Below are positions 30,540 to 39,724 of a stretch of 64,000 nt of DNA, piece by piece; position 1 is the stretch's first letter; each line of letters opens with the position of its first letter. Location: NCBI GenBank assembly GCA_012934845.2, contig WNNJ02000507.1, forward strand, positions 1 to 64,000, given 5' to 3'. The DNA comes from Pomphorhynchus laevis. Lineage: Eukaryota > Acanthocephala > Palaeacanthocephala > Echinorhynchida > Pomphorhynchidae. Made by a program: the position numbers and the translations under genes. The notes under the pieces were generated by a model, which ran no database searches, was not told where the DNA came from, and saw nothing but the letters and a program-made list of their open reading frames with translations.

Positions 30540-31600
30540 AACTCTATAAAGACATACGCAACCAATTCAACCCGATGACCTTTCTCGCCAGAAGACGAAC
30601 TTCTTGAATATCTTCCAGAAGTAAGCCTGAGAGGGGTTAAGACGAGCAATACTCGTATTGTCCCTGCTCAACTGGAGCCTATATCTAGAACTCCAGTATT
30701 CATTCGAGAGAACCTGCCGACAGGGAAGCAGTGAGATTGTGAAGATGAAGCATTTTTTGCTAAGATCTTGAGTTTTGTTTGAGTGACATTGTAATGCGAC
30801 CTCTATAGGTAGTCGAAAAGATTCCGGTAGCTTGCGAAGAGAGGTACGTATTAAATTCAGTCAAACTCTCATTTCTATCTTGGGGAATAATTGGATAGCT
30901 GCCTGAAAGAAGGCAACTTTGATTAGATCAAAGTGAAACCTCCTTCTAAGCAACTTATCTTCCTCCAGCCGCCAGCATATTAGGTCATGAAAGGTGGTCA
31001 GTTGTTGGTGCGACTATTTAAGTAATATGGGTTTTAACAACCACGACCTATGTAGCAGTAATATGTCGAGGAGTGAGTTTGTTGTTGAGCAATGAAAGGT
31101 GGTGGTTGGTGGTTTATGTATAAGATAGTAGTTTCTTGCTCTCCAATGTGCTGCATTAATGCAACGACTAGTTCTGTCGTTGAAGTCACCGAGTAAACAT
31201 GTCGTGATCGCTATAAAAAATACGACCAGGAGGTCACAGTTTATGTGAATCTCTCCCGGCTGGATGTAGACATTGGCTATGCTGACGCGTTTACCGTTAT
31301 TGACAAATCATATAACTAAACAAGACACGGCTGGACACGAGTAGTTCAATAAGACGGAAGACCTTAATGAGCATTTTGCTAAGGTTAGAAGACCTTGAGC
31401 AGATGATGAGTTGGAAGGGGTTATGTGAGGAGTGAAGTGGGTGGTTATGTGCTTTGGGATAAATCGAGTAATATCCAGGGAAAGAGGGATAGACCGCGTC
31501 TCCTGAAGAACTATAACATCACCATCTTAACCAGGTAGAAACCTAAGGTCGGAAGCACCTCCGGAATTCCACTAAAGAATATTCAGTGAAAAAGGCGCTT
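30540..31600 (-). pseudogene. Endonuclease and linker of C3
   Basis: Identified mainly by nucleotide similarity to C1, for example complementary phrases to GGATAGCTGCCTGAAAGAAGG at about 30894 and CGTTGAAGTCACCGAGTA at about 31178, which is where the GDFN box lies. No long open frame remains. Confidence 0.6.
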
Positions 31601-31652
31601 GAATACTTCCCATTGCGTTAGTGATACTGAAGAGTGGGACGCCCACCACCTA

Positions 31653-33740
31653 CTAGGAACCAGAGGAGGAAAGGTAGTCGAAACCGCCTCCAGTCACGAC
31701 AGGTGGTGTAACTTGCCCATGAGCATTGTCTTCATCTCCATTTGAGGTAGCCGCCAATTCCCATAATTGATTTTTTCTCGTCAGCTTGAGAGCAACTAAG
31801 CTCTGTAACGAACCAGACCTCTTTTTCGATTTTTTGCCTTTTTTAGTAGTGGTCCTGGCTGATGAAGTAGGGTGCAAAATCTTATTGAACTTAGACACCA
31901 GACCTTGAATTCCCTTCAATTTGAGCCATAGCAGCTTGATGTTGGGCATCAATGAGTTTAAGGATATTTGTGTCGGTCAATTTCTTGTTAAATGTATTTT
32001 GCGACGTAAATGCATCCGCGAAGTTCGCCGGTTTTCATTGAGTAACACAGTGTCTCTTCTTGTATTCTTTGAAAAAGCTACATTTGCGGGACTATGCGGG
32101 GTGTCCACACCCACTATTTGAGCAATGTAGACCCTTGACGCATATCTGTGAGTGCTCTTCAGGATTTCTACATACACTACAGGTACGTGGGAAACTACAA
32201 CCAAACTCCCAATGCCCCCATTTGATGGCATATGTTGAATCAGTGTCAATTATTAAAAATTATGCTCCATAAATGGGTTATATACTGATTTGGTGAGGCA
32301 TATAGCCTCATCTACCGACGTATGACAAAATGGCGCCGGAATAGGGTGGTTTTTCCCTGTGATGAGACGTATGTTCTTAACATGGTAGTCCCTTTCAAGG
32401 ACAATAATATCTGCATCAAAAATAAATGTTGGGATGCTGAAAATTTTTAGAGTTGCTTGTATCGGTCTAAACGAGATCGAACCTAAATCCGTAAAGTTCT
32501 TTTTGAAGAAATCCAAGTATTCATTTCTCAAACCAGAGGAGCAGAAGGATATTCTGTCCCTGTTTCCAAGTATTTTATAGAATTGAAGATCATTCTTCCT
32601 TTATACAACTCCGAGAATTTTCTCAAAAACTTGTCAAATAATAAATGCCTTTTGGCACAGGGAAGAATGAATGAATGCCTTTTAGTAGTGGTCTTGGCTG
32701 ATGAAGTAGGGTGCAAAATCTCATTGATTTTAGACACCAAACCCTGAATCATCCCTTCCATTAGAGCCATATCAGCTTCAGACTAGGCATCAATGAGTTT
32801 AAGGATATCTATGTCGATCAATTTGTTGTTAGATGTATTTTGCAACGTAAATGCATCCGCGAAGTTTGCCGGTTTTCATTGAGTAACACATTGTCTCTTC
32901 TTGTATTCTTTGAAAAAGCTACATATGCGGGACCATGCGTGGTGTTTCTCTCCGCAATTTGAGATATGTGGACTCTTGACGCATCTCTCTGAGTGCTCTT
33001 CACGATTCCCACATACACCACATGTACGTATGAGACTACAATTAGAGTCCCAATGCCCACGTTGATGTTACCTGTTGCAATGGCGGTATATCAATGAATC
33101 AGTGTCGATTAGTAAAAATAATAAATTATGCCCCATTAAGGGGTTACAGCTGATTTGGTGAGACATAAAGCCTCGTCTATCGACGTATGACAAAATACCA
33201 CCGGAATTGGGTTGCTATTTTTCCCTGTGATGAGACGTATGTTCTTAACATGATAGTCCAAGGGCAATAATAGCTGTATCAGAAAAAAATGTTGGTAAGT
33301 TGGAAATTTTTAGAATTGCTTGTATAGGTCTAAACAAAACCAAACCTGACACCAAGGTTCTTTTTGAAGAACCTTGGTGTCACCAAGGTTATTTTTGAAG
33401 AAGTCCAAGTATTCATTTACCAAACCAGAGGAGCAGAAGGATATTCTGATCAATGTTTACGAGTATTTTATAGAATTGTAGATCACTCTTCCTTTATACT
33501 GCTCCAATAATTTTCTCAAAAACGTGTCGAATAATTTATGCCTTCCTAATGGCTTAAGTAAATCAATACAGATAAGGTTCGCCAGTTTTGGAATATGAAA
33601 AAGCTCCTCATCATTGCTAGAGTCAAAATCGGAACGCAAAAATGCATTTACCTTGAGTTCATCATTTGTGTTTTCAAAATTTGCATTTTCGAGAGTTCCT
33701 TTGATGTTCCGATGTTGCTTGTCATTGCACTATAATATAT
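31653..33740 (-). pseudogene. ORF1 of C3, duplicated internally
   Basis: Pieces at 31952-31653 (KLKGIQGLVSKFNKILHP, then a basic stretch) and 32770-32528 (MIQGLVSKINEILHPTSSAK) are parallel copies. So are 32249-31977 and 33060-32818 (both contain ANVAFSKNTRRD-like and RRTSRMHLRRKIHLT-like peptides). Cys-containing phrases around VVSHVPVVYVEI could be the remains of CCHC fingers read in a shifted frame. The product was presumably the Gag-like RNA-binding protein of the element. Confidence 0.6.
31845..33560 (-). repeat. 0.84-kb tandem duplication inside C3 ORF1
   Basis: About 31845-32680 and about 32682-33560 are direct copies offset by about 840 bp. Shared phrases include TGGCTGATGAAGTAGGGTGC (31856, 32696) and AATGCATCCGCGAAGTT (32010, 32850). 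Near 33350 a shorter echo (CCAAGGTTCTTTTTGAAGAA followed by CCAAGGTTATTTTTGAAGAA) suggests further local duplication. Confidence 0.8.
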
Positions 33741-34317
33741 GCGCATGAAACAAGACGACATATGATGTACCACCCTACATTATTAGCAAATATAATCCAT
33801 AAAGTTCAAGTAAATGGTTAATGGATGACTTCATGTATGTTGGTATTTATATATTTCAATGTTTCGAATCCGAAGCATTATTGATCACAAATTCATGCTC
33901 AATATATAATGACTCATTGCAATTTATATGTATTTCATTCTTTCTCGTCGCAGTAATCATCACATAATAATGATTACACCTGATTTAGTATGATTGCGCT
34001 CGTCCTCTTCTTAGATTTGACTTTCACTTCGCTTTTGCTCTTCCTTTTGTATAGCAAACTTATACCATCTAGTAGTGTTATCGTAGACATAAAACTTTTG
34101 TTACAAGTAGCTTTCCAATCTAAAATACTCAATACCATGAATTTCGGTTATGTTCACGCTCACGTAATAATAAAGTTGTTGAAAATTCGTTTGATAGTAT
34201 TTTTATCGGTTTTGTATTCACTAGTTTTTTTCTCCTTAATTAAATGATCATATGACTAAAAGATTAATTGTACACTCATTTCCGCACAGTTTGGTAGTGC
34301 ACGAACGTGCTGAATAC
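33741..34317. other. AT-rich spacer, no gene supported
   Basis: It holds one 85-residue hydrophobic frame (33990-34247). With this base composition such frames arise by chance, so I do not call a gene. Confidence 0.4.
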
Positions 34318-35040
34318 ATATATACGACCTTACTGGTCGTATATATACGACCAGTAAGAACTTCATTCTACTGATGAGTGTTGCCGGGTACTAATTGGTC
34401 GTCTAGAAGTAGCATGGTGACTGAAAGTCGTGAATCAAAGTCCAGTATAACAAGCAACACCATTTTGTATAAATGCCGTATTTCGAAAGAAATCCTGGAA
34501 CGTTGTCTACTCAGCACATATTTGCACTACTAATATACATGCCGTATCTATTAAAGATCCAACGAGTGCAGCGATAATTCAGCAACAACCTCTGCCTAGT
34601 GCTTAAGGATGGTCCGCACAGCAATTCGATCTGGTAAAGAGCGTAAGCCACAGACAATTAAGCAAATCGAAGTCCAGTCTATCAAGCAAAACCATTTAGT
34701 ATATTATATAATATACTACTACGTAGTATTCCAATAGTATATAAATACTATCGTATATAAATAGCATATTAATACTACGTAGTTTTTAAATACTACTACG
34801 TAGTATTTCACCTTCGCAATATTCTGCGAAGGTGAAATATATTGCTTAATATAATAATTAAGATATAGTATAATATATTATAATATTATAATATAATTAT
34901 ATATTATATATTATATTATAATTATAATATAATTATATAATTATATTATAAAATATTATAATATAATTATAATATTTATTGTATAATTATAATATAATAT
35001 ATTGCTTCGCAATATATATTGCGAAGGTGAAATACTACGT
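34318..35040. repeat. Palindrome-rich AT region
   Basis: It contains TATATACGACC/GGTCGTATATA at about 34319-34345. Several ACTACGTAGT palindromes lie at 34718-34805. A perfect 14-bp stem sits at 34805-34838 (ATTTCACCTTCGCA, loop ATATTC, complement), and the same words recur at 35003-35035. Between them is almost pure A+T. A separate 40-bp phrase with GAAGTCCAGT or AAAGTCCAGT occurs near 34435 and 34668. No gene is seen. Confidence 0.75.
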
Positions 35041-35165
35041 CTGTGACCATTGTATCCTGGTCCAATACCTTCTGAAGGTTGTTCATGAGTTCTTGCAATG
35101 TTACGCCAGCTATTATGATGTCATCCAGGTACGCCGCTACTCTAAGGATGCCCTGTAGAATCTAA
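35041..35165 (-). mobile_element. Gypsy-type LTR retrotransposon pol fossil
   Basis: A minus-strand fragment of about 120 bp reads VAAYLDDIIIAGVTLQEL, the RT catalytic region typical of Ty3/Gypsy elements. Both ends are missing. It is an old fragment and could belong to the same element as 36680-36960. Confidence 0.65.
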
Positions 35166-35169
35166 TCGA

Positions 35170-35490
35170 TATAGTGTTGAAGCACAATCGTCTCCGTACT
35201 GATTCCGAAATATATCGAATGTATCGTCTTTCGCATCGATTTGTTAGCGTGTGGAACATGTTACCGGACTTTTTAATATATATCCATGACATTGATATAT
35301 TTAAACGAAAATTATTAGAATGGATACGACATCCTGATCAGCAAACTATCCGAATGCCATACCTATCAGATCAACGATAATTTCAACAATTTAACCTCGT
35401 TTTTTCTCTTTTTTGTTTGTCTATCTTTCTATGTGAGCAGACTAAACAGCCTACGGGCTTTGTCTTGTGTATTGATATTTTTTGTTTTAA
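35170..35490 (+). mobile_element. LINE G copy G2, 3' fragment
   Basis: An open C-terminus (35174-35380) reads RLRTDSEIYRMYRLSHRF, then VSVWNMLPDFLIYIHD and FKRKLLEWIRHPD, the usual end of CR1/Jockey-like ORF2. The 3' UTR carries AGCCTACGGGCT (about 35449-35460) and TTGTGTATTGATA. It is nearly identical to G1 over its last 230 bp. 5'-truncated. Confidence 0.82.
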
Positions 35491-35699
35491 ATTATAACTG
35501 ATTTATTTCAAAAATTACATTCAAGGAATCCCGCAAATGGGCCCATTTTAAATAAGCAAAATTAAAATAAATATTCATTTGATGTAATCACCGTCTCCGT
35601 ATTGGAATGTTGCCAGAATGGCGCAGGCTATTTGATCTTGATGCGCTTAAACAAGCCGATATTATTCTAGCCGAAGATATGCCGATTGATGTGAGCAAA
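35491..35699. other. Spacer, no gene seen
   Basis: AT-rich, then a GC-richer stretch at about 35590-35700 that may be a further piece of the F element on the minus strand. I cannot read a motif in it. Confidence 0.3.
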
Positions 35700-36542
35700 G
35701 CGCTAATCTCATCACTATAGTATGCTCCTTTTTTCTGCTATTTTTCTAGCTAAGTTATTCAGCAAAGCAGACGCTGCCGGTCCAAGAGCGCCGTTGGTCG
35801 AAACTACGAATTGAGAAAAGGATGTATTTTCAATATCAATAATTCATTCTTCGTATTTCGCTCATCTTATGCTTTCGTGATATTCAAATGCAGCGGATGG
35901 TGACTTAATGGTATAGGATGGTGCAAGATTATTAAAAATTCAATCGTCGATGAACGTTCGCTTCATCCTAGTTCCAAAAAGTCCGTTGCACACAATATCT
36001 GCTCGAGCTTCAGGTTTGCGAGTTGTCGTACTCGTCAAAAAGTTGTAGCATTCGGGTACTGCTGACAGGCACGGTTCTAAGGCAACACAGCTACATGCAG
36101 TCGACAAATAGCTAGATAGTGTATCTCGTATCTCGTTATGTCTAATTATTGTCAAGGCACCCCTACGACACGATAACGCATGACAGCAAGTCATCTCTGA
36201 TCCACAGATGCATATACCCGATATGTCGTTTGGAGTCCATCCATACCGTGCTGCGACAGCATCTTGAAATTCATGATGTGACAGTTGGAATGATTTAAAC
36301 GATAGTCGACGGATTGTTAACCAGCTGGATGCGACCTTCAAACTAGCGTACTGTAAAATATTTTCCGCATCCTCGAATGATCTGACGATATCAGCTCTTT
36401 TGGCTTTGGCAGTGACTAAGTTTGTGCTGATTATAAGTCTTCGGGCTTCATGTTGGGCATCAATTAATTCAGAAAAACTCAAATCTTTTGAGTAGGTGGA
36501 CGTTAAAATTCTTGACGACTCAAACTGCGATACTGCTTCCAC
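35700..36542 (-). pseudogene. Family F retroelement C-terminus: zinc motif plus nuclease-like domain
   Basis: An open frame of 200 residues (36542-35940) reads ASSWLTIRRLSFKSFQLSHH, then EFQDAVAARYGWTPNDI, CICGSEMTCCHALSCRRG (a CCHC-like cluster), IIRHNEIRDTLSSYL, ALEPCLSAV and ARADIVCNGLF. From memory this is the conserved C-terminal part of a metazoan RT family with RHNEIRD, EPxLQ, RxDI and FDVR boxes, like a restriction-type endonuclease. Beyond a break, 35930-35700 continues it (YEE, STNGALGPAASALLNNLARK). Only the C-terminus is present here; the RT at 10340-10797 looks like the same family. Confidence 0.6.
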
Positions 36543-36545
36543 TAT

Positions 36546-36592
36546 AGGACTTGTGTATTAATAATAATACTTGTGTATTAATAATAATATCC
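36546..36592 (+). repeat. Duplicated LINE G tail
   Basis: ACTTGTGTATTAATAATAAT occurs twice in tandem. The phrase is the extreme 3' end of G1 (TTGTCTTGTGTATTAATAATA). It could be a very short G insertion or tail slippage. Confidence 0.6.
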
Positions 36593-36679
36593 TCATAAAT
36601 CAGTAAAATCCTTTTGCGTTAAGATCGTTAGATATTTTCTTGATAAATGATTGCTAGCTGAAGAGAGGCATATTTTTAT

Positions 36680-36960
36680 TAGAACGGAATACAATACACC
36701 TTTCCGTAATGTATTTTTTCCTTAATGTCTTCCAGCGTAGGCAACACATGTGTATCTAACGCAAATATGGATTTATCGTGATCCTGAAATCCCCGCAAAT
36801 TCAAACCGATCCGTCGGGTTTATGATAGACAACTAGTAACGCCGCCTACTCAACTATTTTCTCTAAACGTGTTCACTGGTTCGATGACTCCTTGTTTTAA
36901 TTGCCTCTGCATTTCAGATTCAACTGGATGTTGCAATTGAAATTTTTGATGACACTAACG
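36680..36960 (-). mobile_element. Gypsy-type LTR retrotransposon pol fossil, second piece
   Basis: On the minus strand the start of an RT domain is recognisable (KQGVIEPV, then a KPDGS and ICGDF region), in the order usual for Ty3/Gypsy pol. It is broken in several places and has lost its flanks. It is probably ancient. Confidence 0.6.
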
Positions 36961-37179
36961 TTATTTTAATCCTATCTATATGACAATAGCGTTTTTAAGT
37001 CAGCGTTGATGACTGCAAGCACGTGTTTGCAAGCTGGTGTACGAATATCATCACGAACCAGTTACAACACGATCTACTCATAACACAATATTTACTCATA
37101 TAGCAATTGTTAATATTTATTCTCTTATTTTAAGTTGATATACAGATTGAATGAAAGATTTTCTAATTACACTGCAAAT

Positions 37180-38010
37180 TCAAATGAAATCAGTTATGAT
37201 TTCAAATTAAAGCTGCGTTGTTAGGGAATACGCTACCTTTAATTTGAAAACCTACGTATTTCTCCTAATGATTACTATTATATTACTTTCGTCTTGTATT
37301 TTGCAAATTTAATTAAAATCATTTCTGATTTCAATGTCAGTGTTGGTAGGGGAAGGATCTTTTTTTAATTTAAAAGCCTACCTATTCTTTCAATTAATTG
37401 CTATTTTCAAACTAGTCATCTATATTTTGTTTCCTAATTTTATACCTGTGCAGTCATTGTTACCATTGAAATTTTGATGACTATATTTTATTCTGCACGC
37501 TACTTTAATCCTATCTACAAGTCAACAGTAGTACGCTACATTTCAGTATTGGTGGACCTAATCGTGAACTGATGAGATCCGCCAATACTGCAATGTAGCG
37601 TAATGATGTTGGCTTATAGACGGGAAATTTCAATTTCCCATCTATAATATGGGAACAAAAAATTCAATAAGCCAACAGCAGTACGCTACATTTCAGTATT
37701 GGTGGACCTCATCAACTACTGATTCATTACCTACGTTTCACATTTCGGTCATTTTAATGTTGTCTGACAATCACCCGACTTGTCTTCTTTTATTGATAAT
37801 TAGAAATCATTTGAAATATTTCTGATTATCATTTCATTTTTTTAATTAAAATCGTCTCTGATTTTTAATTAAATCAGCGTTGGTAGGGGGAGTTTAATTA
37901 ATTATCAATTTCCGATTAATTACTATTATCAAACTATGTGCATATATAGTCATATAGTTTGACTAGTTTTATAAACTAGTCATCTATAGTTTGCTCCCGA
38001 ATTTAATTAA
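37180..38010. repeat. Three diverged copies of an AT-rich repeat
   Basis: Phrases with GATTTCAA or GATTTTTAA, then CAGTGTTGGTAGGGG or CAGCGTTGGTAGGGG or CTGCGTTGTTAGGG, occur near 37205, 37340 and 37870. The last two are followed by AAACTAGTCATCTATA-type words near 37415 and 37970. Probably old copies of a non-coding mobile element. No ORF. Confidence 0.6.
37515..37740. repeat. Foldback repeat, three arms
   Basis: A 27-bp arm at 37533-37559 (ACGCTACATTTCAGTATTGG and on) is inverted at 37576-37601 and repeated directly at 37683-37709. The first and last arms are preceded by GTCAACAGTAGT and GCCAACAGCAGT. The inverted pair can form a hairpin with a 16-nt loop. It looks like the end of a foldback or MITE-type element. 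Confidence 0.75.
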
Positions 38011-38215
38011 TTTAATCATGAGGGTTTTCAAATATTAGGCCAATTATAAAACTATTAATAAATGATGAATAGTTTTATTATAAAATATCAATACTTTTAT
38101 ATTATTTAATATAAATATAGTCACAAAATTTATTTTGCGTAACAGTTAAAGGTAATTGACTAATGACAATTTATCAATTGACAGCGTTTTAGAAAGTGTT
38201 AACCAAAAGGAACTA

Positions 38216-38310
38216 CCACGTTATCAGTTTTCGGCCTATATTCCTTGACCTAGCATAGCAGGGGACACTTTTATAGGAGGAAATGCAAATACCTCCTATA
38301 AAATGTGACA
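38216..38310 (+). repeat. Repeat motif R, copy 1, with a perfect hairpin
   Basis: GGAACTACCACGTTATCAG leads into a block resembling 38612-38670, ending CATAGCAGGGGAC. It is followed by a perfect 12-bp stem, TTTTATAGGAGG/CCTCCTATAAAA (38269-38303, 11-nt loop). Confidence 0.7.
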
Positions 38311-38599
38311 AATTAGACAAAATGTTTCTTGGATAAATTTGTTCACTTATTGAATAAAAATTATTAGAGTTAATTAGTATCGAATTGTAACTCGATTTTG
38401 TAATTCCCTACAATATCGATTACAAATTATAGCAATTCTTAAAATTTCATTATCTAATGTATTATATGGTATGCCAAAATTTTATGGTAAAATTTTAACT
38501 TATATAAAGTTAAAATAAAAAATTTAAATTTAAAATAATAGTCAATTTTTATGAATTGACTAATAAATAACAAACCTTGTATCATAATTAGGATTATAT

Positions 38600-38720
38600 G
38601 CCATCGGGAGGAACTGCTTTGTTATCAGGTTTCAACCCCTATTTCTCGGCACAACATAGTAGGGGCAATTACATGCTAATGACGTATTTCCCTGATGAAA
38701 TTTGATTATCTAGTATCATA
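38600..38720 (+). repeat. Repeat motif R, copy 2
   Basis: About 115 bp containing TTTGTTATCAGGTTTC, CCCCTATTTCTC, ACAACATAGTAGGGGCA, GACGTATTTCCCTGATGAAA and TTTGATTATCTAGTA. The complement of almost all of it is found at 48121-48240. Confidence 0.75.
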
Positions 38721-38821
38721 TTCTAATACAAATATATTATTTATTATTTATTATAATATAATATTATTAATATAATAATATTATATATTATTATTCTCCT
38801 AACTCCTTCAGCTGCGCCTGA

Positions 38822-39724
38822 ATGATGGAGCATAGTCACAGCATCATGGTTCCCAATATATATCCCACCCCTGACACGCTTGACGTCACTACTGCTGATT
38901 TGCAGAGTTCGGTGTGTCGAACAAACCAATTCAAAAGTGATGCAATGCAAAGCGAAACTTGCGGAGTTACGAAATGCAGTATTGAACCAGATGCAAATGA
39001 GCAGTACCAGCCACGTGTACCATCGGTACCTACTTTTAAACAAATTCCTTCACCAAGTATCGGTAGCAGAGCTTGCAAGATAAATAGAATTTCTGATCGA
39101 GGATCACAAACAGACCATGCAACAATAGATCAATGCACTACAAAGAAAATCGTCCCAATTTCGGTAACTCATTCTGGAGCCTCTCCTGCGGCAACTCGTC
39201 AGGAGCAGAGATCTATCCAGACCCCACGTTCGAGTAACATACGAGATAAAAGATCTGTTATAGATAGATCCAAATGTGTGATCTTTGCCAACGTTTATGA
39301 GTCCCAATCCGACAGTGCTCAAAATCGTATTAATGATGATGTTGGCTCAGTGCGGCAGATCCTATCCGGCGTTTTCGTTGAGGGTGAGGAAGGTTTGGCA
39401 GAATCTCTACAGGTCTTGGCCCTTCACAGAATAGGCAAAAGAGACGGAAATGGTAAGACTAGATTACTAAGATTAGTTTGTGCGTCTTCTAATCAAGCCG
39501 CTTCCATTAATAGAGCTTACAGATTATCGGGTACGTCTATGCGCATCTTCAAGGACCTTTCGATCGAGGATCGCCGTCAATTGTCTCTTGCTAGGAAGGA
39601 ACTATATAACAGGCGTCAATTAGGTGAGGAGGATTTATGTATCCGAAATTTTCGGGTGGTTCGACGCCGACCATTTGTACGGTGGGAGAAGTTAACTTTA
39701 AAAACTCAACGAAGGGAGCTTTAG
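38822..39724 (+). pseudogene. E1 ORF1, N-terminally truncated
   Basis: 300 residues open. The first half is low-complexity, without the C-x4-C zinc motif seen in E2. The second half carries the RRM-like region: SKCVIFANVYESQSDSAQNR, then VRQILSGVFVEGEEGLAESL, LHRIGKRDGNGKTRLLRLV, MRIFKDLSIEDRRQLSLAR and LCIRNFRVVRRRPFVRW. It would bind LINE RNA. The ATG at 38822 is simply the first after the truncation. It overlaps ORF2 by about 90 bp, as in E2. Confidence 0.75.

Larger units (their letters stand above)
29160..33740 (-). mobile_element. LINE C copy C3, nearly full length but decayed
   Basis: On the minus strand: ORF1 with an internal tandem duplication (33740 to 31650), endonuclease and linker (about 31600 to 30540), RT (30480 to 29540) and 3' region to about 29160. 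It matches C1 in order and, in the endonuclease and RT, in nucleotide phrases. Its ORF1 is diverged from that of C1. Confidence 0.8.

Noticed and set aside
33990-34247. Hydrophobic 85-residue ORF as a membrane protein
   Set aside because: AT-rich DNA gives such Leu/Ile/Phe frames by chance. No start context, homologue or repeat supports it.
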